Counted from the first letter of the stretch, positions 11,053 through 25,881 are shown. The stretch is DNA of 64,000 nt from Arabidopsis thaliana (GCF_000001735.4 NC_003074.8:2232101-2296100), one strand, 5' to 3'. Notes: a model not told the origin generated them from the letters alone. Program-made: numbers and translations.

Positions 11053-12376
11053 CTAAGCGTTTACATTGAGATGTCCGTACTTTTGCATGACTCTTTTTGT
11101 CGCCATAGCAGCTGCTTCACTTGCTCGTAATGTGCCTTGTGCCATTAGAGCTGCAAATTCGCTTGTAATCTCTTCCTGAATCTTGGCCCTAGCATCACCC
11201 AACGGGTCGTCCTTGACCTTCTCTTTACTAGCTGATGGTTGAATAACAGGTGGCACTTTCTCAGTTGCAGTTGAGGTTTCTGCTGCCTCGAGCTTAGGAG
11301 CTATCACAATTTGTGGGCCATCATCTTTACTAAAAGCTCCAAAAGGTTGTGGCTGTGGCCTAAACTGTGGAACTTGAGGAACAGCACCAGCCTTTAGAGT
11401 TGTTTCGAGGCCTTGCAACATAGGCACTGCAAAATGGGGATATGAAATTAGAACAATAATGTAGCCGAGAAAGAAGAGGTTCAAGGAAGGTGTCGCAAGT
11501 TATCAGCGACTTACTTATAAGACCACCCATGGGACTGTTTAGAACATCATTAGGAAGCTGGAGAATGTAGTCAGGAATCCCTTTACCCACCAAAAACTGA
11601 GCGACCTCGTTGCTGAAGTTGTTGCAGTTGTGAGTAAGTAAATTGTAGGATTCAGCAGTGTAACGAGGACTGATTTCTTCCAAGTACATCTCGAATACAT
11701 CTTTAGGCACATGTGATAGACCCAACTCTATCGTTCGAATTGGTGTTCCATATGGAGTTCTTCCAACTGGTAAATGTTGTATCCCTCCTCCAAAAAAGTA
11801 CTCATTCCCATAGACAACTATTCCTGTATGCCTGGAAAAAGGATACATAACTCACATGTTATCTACCTGGTTTAACATCAAAGTAATATCCTAAAAGAGT
11901 AAAAAGCAAAACACCTAAACAATAAGCAGGTTAATTCATATTTCTCAAGGAAAACCACACTCGGTTGATATTAAAAGCAGAAGCTTAGACACATTTACAT
12001 ACACCAACCAGTCATGCCAATATCTTTTACATTGGGTTAACTGCAACCATGTTCAACAGCTAAAACAATAATATCAAACCCTATGAATGGCACTACACAG
12101 GACAAATGTTCAAAACAAATTTGGCATATACAACACAACAGATCAAATACGAACATGTGACAGAGATTTGACTCACCATACACCTTCAATAACCTTTCCC
12201 AGGAGTGATTGTGAGAGCTGGCGTGCCAAGCCTTGGCTTAAATCATAGACATTCAATGTTACCTTATGCGCTTCCTGCCATATCACATATATCACCAATT
12301 TCAATCAAACTAACAACGAGGCAACGCAATTAACTACGAACCAGAAATGAAAAAAAGAGAATCATACCTCAGCCAT
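11053..12376 (-). CDS. PPPDE (DeSI-like) cysteine peptidase
   Basis: Four coding exons on the minus strand, starting with a 9-base exon (ATG GCT GAG, 12376-12368). The protein (MAE-EAHKVTLNVYDLSQGL...) carries the PPPDE fold: catalytic His37 in W-HTGIVVYGNEYFFGGGI and catalytic Cys105 in NLLTHNCNNFSNEVAQFL, both intact. Human DeSI proteins of this family remove SUMO from selected substrates; plant members are predicted deSUMOylases or deubiquitinases. The C-terminal third, with many Pro, Gln and Ala and then a helical DPLGDARAKIQEEITSEF segment, lies outside the peptidase. It may bind partners. I recall this as AT3G07090. It ends 219 bases from the convergent transporter gene. A long intron of about 330 bases separates the exons carrying residues 1-36 and the His. 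Confidence 0.92.
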
Positions 12377-13588
12377 TGTCAAAGTCCTTGAAACACGTTA
12401 ACTACCTGAAGAAAAAAAAAATCAAAATCAAAATTTACAATCGCAATGATCTAAGACCTGAGCAACAAGAATGATTCCGAACAAACTATATCAGACCTAC
12501 AAAAGAATTTCCGCAAATCTTAAGACCAAATCCATAATCGATTCCGAACAAAAAAGAACTAGTATCCGCAAATAGAAAATCCAAATCTAGAAACAATCGG
12601 GAACACATAATTGATAAAATTGATAGCGAGAAAGCGAGGGAGATTTGATCACGTACAAACAAAATACGTAAACTGGCCGCTCGGAAAATTGTCGATATGC
12701 GCAAATCTGAAAGATTTCTTGGATAGCAATGGTTCAGAGAGGTTTGTTATAAAGGCAAGCTATTGGGAGATTCGAAGATTCCTCTACGACGTCGTTTAAG
12801 CTACTTTGACCCCTATACCGACGACCGCTTTTATTCTGTAACCTTCTAGAAAGTACCATCCAATAAGACATTGCCACGTCTATTTTCCCCGTCCCGGTTC
12901 AACCGACCAGAATCTTTGAATCAGAATTACAGCAGTTAAAAATTGAAATCCTAATTTATCTATTTGTGATTGCAGGAACAGTTGGTCTTACAGCGATCAA
13001 TCACCGTATTGTTTATGTATGAACTTTACCGATGTATACCAACGATGCGTTTCATCCAAATCTAAGGTTTTCACAACATTATTTATTCATAAAAATATTT
13101 TAAAATTTTAACAGTAGCATCTTCTTGTTAATAACCCTAATTAGGACAGATTCATGAACTGCAACTCCCAAAATAAATCTAGAACAGACGCACATCAACA
13201 AAAAATCGAATGAGGACAAAAAAAAAAGGCAACAAAAGATTTAAAAAACGACTAATCTTACGGAGATAACCATTCTGGTTAGGCAAATAAAAGCCTAATC
13301 TTGAGAAAAAAGGTCTATATAGAAAAACAAATGAAGAAAAATCAAAAAGTAGCACTTCTTTATCCAAAACAACACATTATGGCCCAAGGAAGAAGGCCGC
13401 CATGATCCTGCTTAAGTAGAAGATTTTTGAGCTCAAGAGTTCTTCAATGGTTACAAAGAGGTGGCATCCTAGCACCCGAGTTGTCTGAAAGTAAAACCGC
13501 TTCATAAGATGCGTCGAACATGATGTGGTACTTTAAGCATGTTATTGGAAGTATTATGATGGTTTTTTCCTTACCATTGTGAGCTATC
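12377..13588. other. Intergenic, DeSI leader/promoter and SEC24A 3' UTR
   Basis: The first 350 bases are the probable DeSI-gene leader and promoter (minus strand). From about 13,380 the DNA is probably SEC24A 3' UTR. Between these, AT-rich sequence with TTT-rich tracts shows no gene that I can support. Confidence 0.5.
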
Positions 13589-16500
13589 TTAGTTTTGTTG
13601 AACTTGGCGGTGAAGTTGTAGAATCCAATCGACATAACCACTCGAACCGCCCATCTGGTCCTCAATGAGATTTCTGAGGAGAAGGAAGCCTTCTCGGGGT
13701 TGTTCTCCTTGTCTCACTAGAAAACACATGGGGTGATATGAAGGATCACTCTCCCTCAGTTTCTTTACCAACCTCATTAGCTTCTTTGACATCCCATTCT
13801 CTTGCTCTTGAAAGGTAACCTAAGAGACCCAACACGAAGAAAGACAAGGGTTTCACACATATTATCATGTTTCAAATTCTTGAAAAACACTAATGATGCA
13901 TATACATCATCGAATGTACCGCCTGTTCATATATTCATATGTAAGGATATATGTGGATAAAAATACATACCCTTGAGAGGTCTGCTGCAAAGTCAACCCC
14001 AAGAAGATTTTTAGCAATGTCAGGTGAAAGCATCCGGCCAAACCACAAAACTAATCGAAAACCATCATCATATATGTAAAGGCCTCTAGAATCCAAACTC
14101 TCTGCAGCCAGCGGCAATCTCCTTAATACGTCTTTAAAGTCATCGTGGGCTGCTGATGGCTGCAAGCATGTGAATTCACAAATTATTTACTATTTCTTGA
14201 ACACTGATGTTTGATAATGGACATTGAGATAAAAATACACAAACCTTTAAGAGCCATTCGTCAACACGGAATAAATTGGGATACAAAAGCTTCAATAGCT
14301 TTTTGACAGGCAGAGCCATCATGGTGAAGCCTGCAGCACAGCGCTCATCAAGAGAAGTATCAGCAGGTCCACCTAGAAGAGGAGTGGACTTAGTAATTGC
14401 CAATCCGTACAATGGCAAGAACTTCAGAGACTCTGGGTATACTAATCTGGACCCCAAGCGATGCTGCACCGCGTGAAGATTACGATATTCTTTGAGGGCT
14501 TTAACAATCTTTTGCTGTATTGCATTCCGTGCATCATCCAATTTTGCGGACAAAGATTTCTCAATTGCTGCAGAATTTAAATTGTCATTAAATAGTATCA
14601 AAAGTAGCATATGAAAAAAATTTGAATATAGCTTACCTAATCTAGCATATAAAGACACAATGGAACCAGTGTCTGCTTGTCTATACATCTCCCCAAGATC
14701 TGTAACCACTGGTGCAACAGATGTGTGTACCCTTATACGTCTCTCTCCACAAGAGGCGGTATATCTTAGTTCTGTTAAGGATTACTAAAAGCTAAATGAT
14801 GTGTTGTATGTTTAAACTCAAGTATGTTTAAAATATCAACTATTCAAGGATACAGCAAAGCCACTTGGAAATACACAGTCTGGGATGTTAGCAAAGTCTC
14901 CTCAAGAGATAGCTGCATTGCATACGCTTTGTCACAGTCAACAGCAGGAAGAGCAAGCAGGTCAGTAGACCTTAGCATGAAGTTCCCATGGTAGGACGAG
15001 AAACGAATTCCTGCATGCAAAAATATATAAGATCACAAGTAGCACACCAATGCATTAGCAAATATTGACATAGCAGGTAGCAAAAACGAATATATTATCA
15101 TAAACTATTAAACCTTTTCCACATCTTATTCGCATAACCGCCTCCCACGCAGTTTCCCTTGTAAGGTCTCTAGCAAGCTCGTGTCTTAACTTATCTCCAT
15201 GAACAGATGATTGGAAACCTGGATAATAGTACACCTGTCCTCCAGTGTATTTTGCCAGAGTCCCTTCAAGAAACCAAAGAATTGTAATTACAGGCTGATA
15301 AACTTAACTATCACCCATGACTCCAAACAGCTGAAATAAAAAACATCAACTGATAACCTCAACGTTCACATACCTAATGAGGCAATATCAGTGTACTTAT
15401 CACTGAATGCATAAACATTAATTCCTATCTGGAACTTGGTACAATCAGCAGCCATTTGTTTATAGAAGGGATCTTCAGCTACCCTTAATGCATATTCTTT
15501 GTCAGTTCCATAGACACGAGGATCATCTCCCCGCAACTTTAACCTCCCAGCACCAAGAGAAGGTAATGAGTTCTGGAAAATTAGTAACTTGCCCCCAAGT
15601 TGGTTCTGAAATAGGGAGAGAAACAGAGTCAACAAACTGATCCACATTTCAGATGAGGATCTAAATAGGACACTCAACATCAAATGAATTATATGATATT
15701 ATCTTGATATGTCAGGATGGTAACTAACCATAACCATAAACGCCGCTCTGAGGGCTGGGCCAAAAGCTGATTCCACATTGAAATTATCTTGAAACATCAA
15801 AGGTAGACTGTCCAAAAAGGCGTCCACCACAGTTCTAGATTCAGATAGATTTACAAGCAGATCGTCTGGCAATGGGACAAAGATATCATCTAGATCTGAT
15901 ACAACCATCATCTGCGGCTGGCTCAAAGATGACTGCATTGCCAAAGTCCACAAAAAAAAAATTATGGAGGCTAAAGAATTTCAAAACAAAAGTTCCTGTG
16001 AGTTTACAATTCTCTTACCTTCATGTTGTAAAAATGTAACGTGCTGTCATAAGTAATAAATCCAATTTGAGTTCTTGGATAACCAGGCAGGTTATCCAAA
16101 CAAGACTTAATCGTTTGAGCAACAACCTGCGAAGGAGCAAAAGGTCAGTGTAAGATCTATATTATACGAAAGCTTCCATATGAAGAGAGAGAGCCACTAA
16201 GCTAGACAAAGAAACAAGAACAGTCTAGATGATCCATTAATACGTAGTATATTCAGATAAAATCACACAAGAATTAGCACTTACTAATTATGGAACAGTA
16301 AAGCCCATTTCCAGCAAAATTACAAAGTGGGATATTCAAATCGATCATGCTTACCTCAAGCATTCCACTTTTAGTAGCCGAAATCGAAACATCAATGAGG
16401 AAGAAGTAGATAGGTGGCATCGGAGGCCGAACCATGTATTCAGTTGGAGCTATGATTTCAACACTGCCTTTAGTCAGCTCAGGTCGTTGATCCATATCCA

Positions 16501-17977
16501 TTCTTCGGCCAGTAGCATCCAAATGTGAGAAGTATTCACCAGGCACTGAACAAGAAATTTAAACCCATAACTATGAATAGTCATCTTATAAATATATGCC
16601 TGAAAGTATTGAAGTTCTAGCATCATCGATCAAATGATTTATGGAAAAAGAAATTTTTGACAAATTACCATCATTAAGCATCGAACATATATTACACCGC
16701 CACTTTCTTCCAGAATCTGTAAAAGTCACAAAAGGATTCACATAGGTACGGCATCTTCTGCAGCGGATGATGCCAGTTGAGCCAAAATCAATAAGTGGTA
16801 CCTCCTCCTGAACAGATAAAATGACAATTTGCAAAGAAAGGCAAAGTTATATGTGGCACTAGAACATGAAAGAATCGCAAAGACATTCTTGTTAATAATA
16901 ACGGAAACTAACCCCTTCAGGAGTCTCAGCAAGTGGACAAACCACAGCTCCTAGAGGTAAATGCCACCTTGAAGCCAGAGACTGGGAATTTGGTATAGCA
17001 CTAGTCGTCAGTCGTAGATATCTAGAATGGCAATTCATTGGGTACATTTCAGCAAATGAATTTGGCTCCACGTCACCATCCAATGGCCTTGGGAATGATT
17101 TATGATCAAGTCCTGGTTCCAGCGATCCAGGAATAGATGAAAGAGATAGCGAGTTAAAATCTTCAGTCAAGCCTTGAACGTTACTGGGAGGAGGTGCATA
17201 GTTTGGATGCAGATTCTGCTGTGCTGCCATATTTGGTCGCTGAGCAAAACCTCCTGTGTGAGGAGGATATGATGAGACTGGAGGGGGTCCTGGGGGACCT
17301 TGAGATGTCTGGAATGGCGTCGGAGCCTGTAAGACCTGCTTGCTAGGATAACCAGGAAAAGATGGCTGCGAACCGCCCACGCCAGGATAAGACGGAGTAA
17401 CTGGAGGCATTGACTGTTGAAAACCAGGCCTGGCAGGCATATGATAATCTGTAGCAGGGGGATAAGCATTTGCTCCAGGTAGCCCAGAAGTCGTACTTTG
17501 TGGCGGAGGCCCCATTGCTACAGGTGCCATCGGTTGCTGTGGGCGAAGAGACATAGGAGGAGATAAGTGACCTGCAAGAGTTTGAGGTGGTGGTGGGCCC
17601 TGAGGAGGGTTTTGTGTAGTCGGGAATGGCGGGGATGGAAAACGCTGAAAAGGGGCACCACCAGGAGGACCATATGCTGGTGAAGGAAACGAATTTGATG
17701 ATGGCGGTGGAGGTCTACTCCCAGGAATCTGAGAAACAAAAGGAGACGGCTGGCCAGGCCTCATCGTACCCACTGGTGGAGCCGGAGGAGGACCAGAGGC
17801 AGTGAAAGGTCTTGTAGGTTGGGATGCAGATGGTGTAAAAGGTCTAAAGCCAACCGCCTCTGATCCAGTGGGTGGTCCACCTGATTGAGGAGGAATCCCT
17901 GGTGGCGGAGCAGATGCAAATGGAGAGGAAGCAGGCCTAGCTGGAAAATTTGGATAGCCCTGATTCTCCGTACCCAT
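13589..17977 (-). CDS. SEC24A: COPII coat subunit Sec24, cargo adaptor
   Basis: A long multi-exon minus-strand gene. Exon 1 encodes a Pro/Gln/Gly-rich disordered N-terminus of about 340 residues ([20 protein letters not shown]...), as usual for Sec24. The core follows: [22 protein letters not shown], the zinc finger [22 protein letters not shown] (four Cys), the trunk [17 protein letters not shown], beta-sandwich and helical exons, and the gelsolin-like region [20 protein letters not shown]. The end is [16 protein letters not shown]. Sec24 pairs with Sec23 on Sar1-GTP membranes at ER exit sites and selects cargo for Golgi transport. I recall this as AT3G07100 (SEC24A/ERMO2), whose missense alleles deform ER and Golgi. 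Total length is about 1,000 residues, normal for the family. No break is seen. Confidence 0.95.
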
Positions 17978-19162
17978 TATTGATCACAACTTATCACTTA
18001 CAACAGTTGTCAGAGTTATAGCCAAACTGGAAGCTAAGGGACCAGATCAATACAATCCCAGATTCTCTTCGATGAGTACCTTAGAATCAGATTCGTTCAC
18101 GGAAGCTTCATATCATCTGGAAAAAACCAGTGTAGTTCTCTTTCACAGTGCCGACCTGGACAGATCCGCCTCTCAAAATCCGTAGCTATCTCTAGTGATC
18201 TTTCAAAATTGGTAACTTCTGTGAGATATTTGAGGACGATCTTCTACGATGGTTTAGATCTTTTCAAAAAAGTAAGCCTCTCCGATTCACAGTTCCTTAT
18301 TCAATTACTTAAAAACTTTTCAATTCTTTTCGAGCAAGACGATCTTACCGGGTGATAGATATCCAGTGAGAATCGTCTACGAAAAAGTCCCTCTCCGTAA
18401 GTGAATTCTCTTATGAAGATCTGGATCAATAACCATTGAATATCAGCTAAAATTCAACATTAATATCAATCTAACATGATTAGGGTGTCGAAGACTACCT
18501 GAAGTGAGAGGAAACTCGAGAAACTGCGGAGCACGAAACTGATTCTACAGCGATCGGCTTCAGATCGTCTGACCCGAAGAAGATTTTCGATACGGAATTG
18601 GAGAACCACCAAGTGCAGCGAAAGAGACGATGTGATATATTATGGGCCAGGTAGTGGCTAACAGTTTTATATCTCTCCAGCCCATTTAACAGTTTCGTCC
18701 TATCACTGTTTTTTTAATAAAATATCCTTTTCTTTTCCTTTTTGATAAAGAATAAATCTGTAAATATTACTTTCATAGATTTCATTTCTATTATTTTATA
18801 AAATAGTAAAATGAAATTTAATACTAACAGTTTAAAACTCTTCCTGATTATGTTTTTCGGAATTTCTAAATCAATTTATTTTAAAGATATTATAAATAAG
18901 AAAGTTATAGTTATAAACAATAATTTTATAAGAAATTAATAAAGAATTCATTGATGTTTTATGCCAAGATTTTATCGATTTATTATGCTCACATGATCAT
19001 GCTATAACTATCCGGAAAATCAGTAGGAGTATAATGCATGACTGTGAAGACTAGAACCAATTCTGCATAGTTTTGAAGAAACTAAGGTAATGTCACTTAC
19101 ATGATTAATATATAAGATGTCTTATACACAGACAATACAGAGAGATATAAAAGCAAATAATG
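17978..19162. other. SEC24A leader/promoter and AT-rich spacer
   Basis: To about 18,630 this is the probable SEC24A leader on the minus strand, perhaps with a leader intron. TGGGCC (18643) and AGCCCA (18679) site II-like motifs then mark the promoter. From about 18,700 to 19,160 the DNA is very AT-rich with nothing recognisable. Confidence 0.5.
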
Positions 19163-19450
19163 TTAACCAATAACCATAGTCCATAGAAATCTTCTTGATT
19201 GCCCCCAAACCACAAATCGATTTTCATGGAAATGATGGAGTTTGGTGTAGAATCGAACACCAAGAGCCAAACCTAAGATGAAAAGAGGAACAAGAAACTG
19301 AAAGAGCTTAATCAACAACAACTCAGAACTCTTCAATTCAAAGCTCTTGTTATCTTGATTATGCTCTGTCTGATTTGGGGTAGTAGTAGTAGCAATATCA
19401 CTGGCCTTGGTAGAGAGATCTATGTCTCCAACATAAAACTCACTTAACAT
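19163..19450 (-). CDS. Small one-membrane-span protein, hypothetical
   Basis: A single-exon open frame of 95 residues on the minus strand. The N-terminal half is hydrophilic and Thr/Asn-rich (residues about 1-45). One strong hydrophobic segment follows (LLLIKLFQFLVPLFILGLAL, about residues 47-66), then a basic/aromatic tail ending RFLWTMVIG. The start context (AATCGCCATG) is reasonable. The high amphipathic order suggests a real small membrane protein rather than noise, but I recognise no family and see no intron. It sits between the SEC24A promoter and RPL13A. Confidence 0.45.
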   Translation of the reverse strand: MLSEFYVGDIDLSTKASDIATTTTPNQTEHNQDNKSFELKSSELLLIKLFQFLVPLFILGLALGVRFYTKLHHFHENRFVVWGQSRRFLWTMVIG

Positions 19451-21232
<1,782 letters not shown>

Positions 21233-21574
21233 ATTCAATCAGTTTATCGTATTTGAATGTTTTTGCAAGTTTTGCTCAGACATTATACTATTATATTACG
21301 AGGTTTTGTTGTATGCGATTTTGACTTAGTTTATTTCTTGAATTCGACTTTACTTAGTTTATTTCTTGAATTCGTCTTTTGTCATGCGCCTCCTCCAAAA
21401 CGTTTCGTGATTTATTTTTCCTCTGCATATATCATCCTCTGTAATCTGTATCATGCCGAAGTCTTAGAATCTCGTAGATTTTCCTTTTGGCAAATACTTA
21501 AAGAGCTATGTCACATTGAAGTTTGGATGTGATAAATTTGTTTCGTGGGCCATGGAAAAAAAGGAAAAAGTAAA

Positions 21575-21656
21575 CGTCAACAGCAGGGTTCGAACCTGCG
21601 CGGGCGAAGCCCAACAGATTTCAAGTCTGTCTCCTTAACCACTCGGACATATTGAC
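21575..21656 (-). tRNA. tRNA-Ser (TGA)
   Basis: The minus strand gives an 82-base class II tRNA. The acceptor is GTCAATA with TGTTGAC and discriminator G. The anticodon stem-loop CAGA-CTTGAAA-TCTG has anticodon TGA. There is a variable arm TGGGC TTC GCCC and a T arm GCAGG TTCGAAC CCTGC. The long variable arm and discriminator G are serine identity features. There is no intron. It lies about 340 bases beyond the RPL13A stop codon, on the other strand. Confidence 0.96.
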
Positions 21657-22459
21657 TGTTTGTTTAATGAACTGAGATATTACTAAATATACTTATAAAC
21701 TTTGTACCATTCATGGATTCACATTCAAAACTATAAGTACTTTTTGTTTTGTGCCAAACAAAAAGAATCAATTTTAATTTGCACACTCAAATATTAAGTG
21801 AGTAGTGGCAAAGTGTTAAAAATTAGTATGATGAGCAGAGAGAAGCACCCAAAATGTGTCAAGCCAAATAAGGTTTCAAAATCAGGTATTGCATGATCAC
21901 CATGGTCCATGGCTCTAATCATCCGAAATAATCCTCTAAGAAGTTCTGTTCCTCACAAATATGCAACCCACGATATATTGTTCTTATTTCTTGGATATAT
22001 GTTCATAAATTCTCTATCACTTCTCTACTTTTCTTGCCCAACCATATGTACAAGTGTTGCGACCATCTCCACAAACCTAATTAAAACTGGTCCTTCTGTT
22101 ATAAAAAGTTGAATTACATTTTGATCATCAAAATTAAAATATTGAAATAGAATTTTCAACTTTCCTCGAAAAGATCATAGAGTAATCCTTAATTTAGATA
22201 ATTCTTTTTCACCTTAAGACTCGTTCTTCCTTACTCTTTCTAACCATTCCAAAACACTTTTACCCACAAAATTTTCTTTCAATTTAAGAAGGTAAATGAA
22301 AAAAGAAAGCAAAAGTTTAAATGATTAAAAGGTTAAAACACAATCCCAAATTTTCTACCACTTTTTTCTCATTTTTCTGAATTCTTTCATTAAGCAAATC
22401 CAATGTTTTCGACTCTCTAAATTCAATGCACGAGGTAACATTTCGATGCATGGAGTTAA
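21657..22459. other. Intergenic, AT-rich promoter region of the RING gene
   Basis: About 800 bases of AT-rich DNA. Small open frames, for example near 21,909-22,112, show no family resemblance or splice support. It probably holds the promoter of the following RING gene. Confidence 0.5.
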
Positions 22460-23542
22460 ATGTCAGCGTTAAAGAGCCGTAGTAACTCGTTAGCCGGACT
22501 AAGTCTAGACGCTGTGCTTGGCGGCGAGATCCTTATAGAACCGCCATCTCTACCGTCGCCACCACCTTTACCATCAAAATCTCTTGTACCGCACCGTCCA
22601 ACAAGCCAAACCCTTTTTGATATCATACGTGAGGAATACGCCAAAGAAGGGCACAAAGATCGGACCACGTGGCAGATTTTCCGTGAGAAACTCCGTCTTA
22701 AACGAACCGGTTCTGCTTGGACCTCGTCTCTTCATATCCCTGCTTCGGATATCCTTATCCCTAATCCCAAACACATTGGAACAGCGTTCCGGTCTCACTC
22801 CGCCGGTTTAAACATCCGAGATCTGGTTCACGCTATACCGATGTCAGATCCACCTGGTTCTTCAGGACGCGCTATGTTCACGCGCGGATCTTCAATGCGG
22901 GTCGGGTCGAGTAAAAACCCGGACGATTCGCCTGACATCAGCGTTCTTGAAGATGGGCCACCGTCTAGGAGTTTTAAGCCGCAGTTATCACGGCACGATT
23001 CCGTTAGAGATCACAGCGAAGGCGAAGAAAACAACAGACGACGTCATCCGATCGTCACGTTCGTGGAAGAGAGACAAATGTCGGCGAGAGAAGCGGTTGC
23101 TGCTCAAGAAGCGGCGGAAGCTGAAGCGGCGGCGGCTGGAGGAAGCGAAGATGAAGACGACGATGACGAAGAGGATGATTCAGGAGAAACAGAGGAGATG
23201 AAATCATCTTCAGCTTCTGAGCCGAAACAGACGATGTCTCTGATGGATCTGTTGGAAGAAACAGATCGACAAATGGGATTAACAGGATCGAGATACGCCA
23301 TGGATGAAGATGAAGAGTACGAAGAAGACGAAGAAGATGAGAACAACGAGGAAGAAGGAGATAGTCATGGAGGAGGAGAAGGAGAGCTTAGTTGCTGCGT
23401 TTGCATGGTGAAAATAAAAGGCGCTTCTTTTACACCTTGTGGTCACACGTTTTGTAAGCTCTGTTCTAAAGAGCTTATGGCTCAGAAAGGTCACTGTCCT
23501 GTTTGCAGCAGCTTCGTTCTCGAGTTCCTTGAGATCTTTTAG
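22460..23542 (+). CDS. RING-type (C3HC4) protein with acidic middle, probable E3 ligase
   Basis: An intronless gene of 360 residues. The N-terminus is Ser/Pro-rich, followed by a conserved-looking TLFDIIREEYAKEG..TTWQIFREKLR block (about residues 50-80), basic and disordered parts, and an Ala/Glu run. Two long acidic tracts follow (GGSEDEDDDDEEDDSGE and DEDEEYEEDEEDENNEEEG). The last 55 residues or so form a RING finger: CCVC, then CGHTFCKLC, then CPVC, all zinc ligands present. RING proteins bind E2 enzymes and ubiquitinate targets; the substrate is unknown. I recall this as AT3G07120. The stop codon lies only 120 bases from that of the convergent PAP15 gene. Confidence 0.92.
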   Translation: MSALKSRSNSLAGLSLDAVLGGEILIEPPSLPSPPPLPSKSLVPHRPTSQTLFDIIREEYAKEGHKDRTTWQIFREKLRLKRTGSAWTSSLHIPASDILIPNPKHIGTAFRSHSAGLNIRDLVHAIPMSDPPGSSGRAMFTRGSSMRVGSSKNPDDSPDISVLEDGPPSRSFKPQLSRHDSVRDHSEGEENNRRRHPIVTFVEERQMSAREAVAAQEAAEAEAAAAGGSEDEDDDDEEDDSGETEEMKSSSASEPKQTMSLMDLLEETDRQMGLTGSRYAMDEDEEYEEDEEDENNEEEGDSHGGGEGELSCCVCMVKIKGASFTPCGHTFCKLCSKELMAQKGHCPVCSSFVLEFLEIF

Positions 23543-23662
23543 AAACAAATTTTGATACTTTTTGTTTATTTTTGGAGAAATTTTGAAACTTTTATTTTTC
23601 TTGGGAGAAACTGTTACATGATCAAAGTCCCAAAAATTTTATTAGACCATCTCTGTTTGATC

Positions 23663-25881
23663 TTAGCAATGGTTAACAAGGCGGTGGTGAAGCGGACATC
23701 GATCAGGTTGTCTCACAATATAAATCTGATCTCCGACTTCACTGCTCGAGTCTTGATTCCTATACCATGTCCATAGTGCCCATGTCTCGTTCTTCATCTG
23801 CATAATGATTAATCTTTTTAGTTATAAACTTAAGGCTAAACTCTGTTTTGATGCGTTAAGGAGTTAACTAAAAACAGTACCTCTAGGATTCCATGGCCAA
23901 AGCTGCTTTCTCTCAGGGCACTATAATCAGGTTGCCGATCCCAACAGAACTTATCAGACGGCGTGAAGTTCCACGCGCAAAACCCACCCATGACTGGATC
24001 GGGCGTGGTTAACGGCTCTGGACATTTACCGGGGTCATCTGCATGCTCGATCGCCATCTTTTCACGGTTACCTCCATCACCAATCACAATGTAAACTGGA
24101 CCACATGGGTCCAGTTCGTAATTGTATACTCTGTTCGACCGTTCATAAGCATGCACCTGGAAATAAGTTTTCACAAAAGAAAAAACATAACGGTCCATCA
24201 TATCAAATCGAAAGGCAAAGAAAGATAAGTGACAGCTTTTTGGGTCGGGTCTTACATGTCCGTTAAAGACAATGTCGGTACCATAAGAATAAAGTAATTC
24301 CTCCATAGCTTCTTTCATACATTCTGCTTCTCTGTAATGCGCTGTATAAGAACTATACCAAGGTGGATGCCAAGAAGCTACTAACCATGGAGTTACCGAT
24401 CTATCGACTTTAGCCAAATCCTTCTTTAACCATTCATATTGTTCCGCTGCAAAACACAAGACAAAATTGTTAAAACAGAGTGCAAACAGTAAATTAAGAG
24501 GACATAGTTTGAGAATATTATAAAACCTGATTTGTCATACGCAATGTAGGCACCAAGCATAACAAAGTGAATCCCACCAGCGTTAAAGGAATAATATAGC
24601 GTAGAAGACGAGCCGCTTTCATTAAAAGGGAAAGCGAATCTTGAACTATAAGCTTCAAATGTCTTGTTCTCTGCTTGCAATTCGATCTCATGGTTCCCTT
24701 CAATCACCATCAAAGGAACTTTGGAAGTCAGATTCTCCATAAACCTACCCCAGTAGTCCCAACGTGGCTGATACGTCTCATGTATAGGTGTCTCAGGGAA
24801 AGAGCAAGAATAACAATCAGAGCTAGTCCCGTTTGTTAGATACAAGTTTGCATAACTCACGTCGCCGATCAATAAAATGAGATCCGGAGAGTTATGAATC
24901 AAGTGACTAATTGTATCAGTAGTGTTATAAGTGAGACCAAGATCACCAACAACCGCTATTCGACCAGGATAACTCGAGGGACTAGAAACAGGCATTGTCC
25001 TGAAATGGTGTATCTTACTCATAGCCCGTCTTGAAGGATCTCCACATCGATAGTAATAGATAGTACTTGGTTTCAGCCCTGCGTTTCAAAAACCAATCCA
25101 TAACCAAGAATATCGAGGCATACATATAGCTAAAATGAAGAAAAGAATAAAAGATGAACCTGTAATGCGAACATGGTGTATGATTCCAGAAGTGTAGTTA
25201 AGGAGACCGTCGAAAGGATAAAGTTGACTATAAACAAGTGAATGTCCTTTAGCTTCATGACTCAGTGAGTGCCTCAAGGTTCCGAATTGAACAACACTGT
25301 TGATACTTGTCGGATCTAATGGCTTCACCTTCTTTCCGATTTGGAACTCACCTTTCAAACACAACATGCATTAAGTTATTATTAACAGCTTTCATCAGAG
25401 TCACAAGATCCTAACGTCTGGCTGAAGTAACTAAAAAGAGTTGGATAAGATTCTTCCAGAGTTAGCATTTATTACATAATTATAAGTTTATAATACAGTT
25501 CTTTAAGAGGAAGAAGTTAAAGAAAGATATATATAGAATTAAACTGAAGAAGATTACAAATTACGTAATTAGCCAAAAATCACTTCTGTAAATGAAAAAG
25601 TGGATTAAAGGAAGGTAGTAAAATGAACCTGTGATCCAAGAGACCCAGATGGAATCATGATCGGAGGAGAGGGAGAGAGAGATTTGCTCCGGCTCAAAAC
25701 CAATGACACGCCGGCGGACGCGGGGATCGGTGTCGGGCAAATCGATGGCTTGCCCCCGGAGAGAGGTGTCCAATGGCACCGTCACCGGAACGAACGGTCC
25801 ATCTAAAGTTGACGGAATAGAGTGGGCGGAGGAGATTGCCGGCGAGAGAAAGCAGAAGAGTAGAAGTAGTAGAAACGTCAT
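23663..25881 (-). CDS. PAP15: Purple acid phosphatase with phytase activity
   Basis: A multi-exon minus-strand gene. The first residues MTFLLLLLFCFLSPAISSAH are a signal peptide. An N-terminal fibronectin-like domain (QISLSLSSDHDSIWVSWITG...) precedes the metallophosphatase domain. All five metal-ligand motifs are present: GDLG, GDVSY, GNHE, the VASWHPPWY histidine, and GHVHAYER (split by an intron after GHV). Several NxT/NxS sites suggest glycosylation. The last exon (start near 23,798) encodes MKNETWALWTWYRNQD and ends at HRLVNHC. PAPs hydrolyse phosphate esters with an Fe-Zn/Mn centre. Arabidopsis PAP15 (AT3G07130) is a phytase linked to ascorbate supply and pollen germination. It is intact here. 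Confidence 0.96.

Noticed and set aside
21909..22112. 67-codon hydrophobic open frame
   Set aside because: Hydrophobicity comes from TTT/CTT-rich DNA; no second line of evidence.
23104..23548. Minus-strand Ser-rich open frames
   Set aside because: They are complements of the GAA/GAT-rich acidic tracts in the RING gene on the plus strand.
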